Assembly (NCBI GenBank): GCA_934899185.1 | Contig: CAKXYI010000002.1 | Location: forward strand, 124,001-188,000 | Source of the DNA: an uncultured Lachnospiraceae bacterium | GTDB lineage: Bacteria > Bacillota > Clostridia > Lachnospirales > Lachnospiraceae | Length of the DNA: 64,000 nucleotides | Direction of reading: 5' to 3' | Shown here: positions 62,416 to 64,000 of the stretch, one piece after another | How the letters are laid out: each line of letters begins with the position of its first letter | Position numbering within the stretch: position 1 is the first letter of the stretch | Translations under genes and position numbers: made by a program | The notes under the pieces: model-generated | What the model was told of the DNA's origin: nothing | Database searches by the model: none | The model's input: only the letters and a program-made list of their open reading frames with translations

Positions 62416-64000
62416 ATGAATGAAAAGAATCCATTGGAAGATATCGTTTTTGGATTGGATATCGGAACGCGAAATGTCGTTGGAACGGTGGGTTATCAGG
62501 CAGATGATGGCTTTCATGTGATCGCCCAGTGTGTGAGGGAACATCAGACCAGATCCATGTTGGACGGACAGATCCATGACATCGGGCGCGTGGGAGATAC
62601 CATCCGTGAGGTCAAAGAGGTCTTGGAAGAAGCAATCGGGACAAGCCTGACACAGGTATGTATCGCGGCGGCTGGCCGTGTCCTGCGTACGGTGACAACA
62701 CAAGTGACCTACGAATACCCGGAAGAGACGGTTGTTACGGGCGAAGACTTACATACCTTGGATCTGATGGGGATCGATCAGGCACAGCAGGAACTGCTTG
62801 CTGAGGGCGATAACAGATACAAGTTCTATTGTGTCGGCTACTCTGTCATGAAGTATTATCTGAATGATGAATTGTTCTCCAGTCTGGAAGGACACAAGGC
62901 GAATAAGATCGATGAGATCATCATTGTGACTTTCTTGCCGGAAGATGTTGTGGATGGATTGTATTCTGCGGTAGAGCGTGCAGGGCTTCAGGTAGCAAAT
63001 CTGACCCTCGAGCCTATTGCTGCTATCAATGTGGCAATCCCGGAGAATTTCAGAATGTTAAATATCGCACTGGTGGATGTGGGCGCCGGTACGTCCGATA
63101 TCTGTATCACCAGGGACGGAAGCATCATCGCTTATGGCATGATCCCATTTGCAGGTGATGAATTGACGGAAGTGATCGTACAGGCATATCTGGTCGACTT
63201 TGCTACCGCAGAGCAGATCAAGTTGGATTCCAGCACTTTGGAGGAAGTGACCTATGAGGACATCATGGGAATCTCCCATACTGTATCTGCCGAAGAAGTA
63301 TGGAAACTGACTGAGGTCGTGCGTGAGAAAATGACGACAGAAGTAGCCAATAAGATCCGTGAACTGAATGGAGATAAGTCTGTCAGTGCGGCATTTATCG
63401 TTGGTGGAGGTGGCAAGATCCATGGCTATACAGATTCCCTTGCCAAGAAACTGGATATCGTACCGGAGCGTGTTGCGCTTCGTGGCGAGGAAGTCATGAA
63501 GAATATCATTTTTGAGCAGGAAGACATCAAAAAGGATCCGCTGCTTGTGACGCCGATCGGTATCTGTCTCAACTATTATGAGCAGAAAAACAACTTTATC
63601 ATGATCCATTTCAATGGAGAAATGATGAAGTTATATGACAATGGACATCTGACGGTCGTAGATGCCGCTATGCAGGCTGGATTTACGACAGAGGAACTAT
63701 TCCCGCGCCGAGGCCGTGAAATCCATTTTACGGTCAATGGAACGCCTCGTATGGTGCGTGGCGGTGAGGGCGAGTCTGCTGTGGTCAAGATGAATGATGT
63801 GAACGTGGGTATGAATACACCGCTTGAGTTTAATTGCTTTATTACCATAGAGCCGTCAACAGCAGGAGAGGAAGCAGTCTGCACGATCGAGGAACTGGAC
63901 GAGTATGTCGGCAATACCATGGCATTTGAAGTCTGCGGCAAACATGTGATGTGTCCGAAGTTCATGGAGGTCAATGGCTCTTTAGAGCCGGGCTCTTATG
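62416..64000 (+). CDS. FtsA-like actin-fold protein (3' end outside window)
   Basis: The reading frame is open from ATG 62416 to the window edge (528 codons visible). It has the actin-like phosphate motif GLDIGTRNVVGTV at residues 13-25, the SHS2-like region, VDVGAGTSDICI at about 222 and VGGGGKIHGYT near 331, the pattern of FtsA/PilM and related proteins. Beyond residue 400 it carries an extra region (NGTPRMVRGGEGESAVV) not found in classic FtsA, so it is best called an FtsA-domain protein, not FtsA itself. GAGGAG lies before the ATG. The role is probably in division or envelope assembly. Confidence 0.85.
   Translation, partial: MNEKNPLEDIVFGLDIGTRNVVGTVGYQADDGFHVIAQCVREHQTRSMLDGQIHDIGRVGDTIREVKEVLEEAIGTSLTQVCIAAAGRVLRTVTTQVTYEYPEETVVTGEDLHTLDLMGIDQAQQELLAEGDNRYKFYCVGYSVMKYYLNDELFSSLEGHKANKIDEIIIVTFLPEDVVDGLYSAVERAGLQVANLTLEPIAAINVAIPENFRMLNIALVDVGAGTSDICITRDGSIIAYGMIPFAGDELTEVIVQAYLVDFATAEQIKLDSSTLEEVTYEDIMGISHTVSAEEVWKLTEVVREKMTTEVANKIRELNGDKSVSAAFIVGGGGKIHGYTDSLAKKLDIVPERVALRGEEVMKNIIFEQEDIKKDPLLVTPIGICLNYYEQKNNFIMIHFNGEMMKLYDNGHLTVVDAAMQAGFTTEELFPRRGREIHFTVNGTPRMVRGGEGESAVVKMNDVNVGMNTPLEFNCFITIEPSTAGEEAVCTIEELDEYVGNTMAFEVCGKHVMCPKFMEVNGSLEPGSY

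Overview
This window is a stretch of chromosome from an anaerobic, spore-forming, low-to-moderate-GC Firmicute, most likely a member of the Lachnospiraceae (Clostridia). The evidence is the LL-diaminopimelate aminotransferase route to lysine, pyruvate formate-lyase with its activase, a monomeric [FeFe] hydrogenase, an alpha/beta-type small acid-soluble spore protein, spoVAA-AB-AC, HemZ, MecA and the fusion-type GNAT protein. The family assignment is an inference from gene content. No phage, transposon or CRISPR array is visible. Most of the window reads as ordinary core chromosome on the + strand with a few inward-facing single genes.

Layout. 1-6.96 kb: lysine/DAP genes (dapF end, dapL), a GNAT protein, the (p)ppGpp enzyme, a metallo-beta-lactamase-fold hydrolase and hemZ. 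7.0-11.8 kb: hisS-aspS and a membrane chemoreceptor preceded by a structured repeat leader. 11.8-19.4 kb: flavin reductase-like gene (-), ilvE, a PsiE-like/AraC/methyltransferase-like/GGDEF-EAL run. 19.4-22.8 kb: tRNA-Leu(CAG) (-), a DUF4874/DUF4832 protein (-) and a membrane GGDEF protein. 22.8-30.2 kb: [FeFe] hydrogenase, PI-PLC-like exoenzyme (same repeat leader as the chemoreceptor), CYTH and DJ-1 proteins, a SASP gene with a sigma-G-like promoter, and a TetR/radical-SAM pair. 30.2-36.9 kb: tig-clpP-clpX-engB followed without a break by a metal ABC transporter. 37-41.9 kb: spoVAA-AB-AC, then pflB-pflA. 42-51.3 kb: a two-component system, an amino-acid permease, lysA, tRNA-Leu(CAA), mecA, an XRE regulator with a small partner, rsmF, and a DUF3793-flavodoxin pair with a complex leader. 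51.3-51.9 kb: a gene-free block with strong RNA structure. 51.9-56.1 kb: a pantothenate/CoA operon (panG-like, panB, panC, panD, coaBC). 56-64 kb: a YdcF protein (-), a 35-residue protein, an aminopeptidase P, polA, coaE and the start of an FtsA-like gene.

How the parts fit. Two near-consensus Rex operators (in front of the hydrogenase and in front of pflB) tie the two main fermentative outlets in the window to NADH/NAD+ state. The pan/coa genes at 52-56 kb plus coaE near 62 kb cover most of the route from ketoisovalerate to CoA. dapL, dapF and lysA are three steps of the same lysine pathway placed 45 kb apart.

The most unusual signals are non-coding. They are (i) an AGTGCTCAT repeat leader that places its last copy exactly 6 nt before the Shine-Dalgarno of two unrelated genes; (ii) a promoter, palindromic operator and intrinsic terminator, about 110 nt in total, in front of the DUF3793-flavodoxin genes, which could be either a metal-responsive small RNA or a conditional terminator; and (iii) an orphan structured segment ending in a long perfect terminator at 51.45-51.71 kb. 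All functional names come from motif and family recognition by reading; no database search was run.
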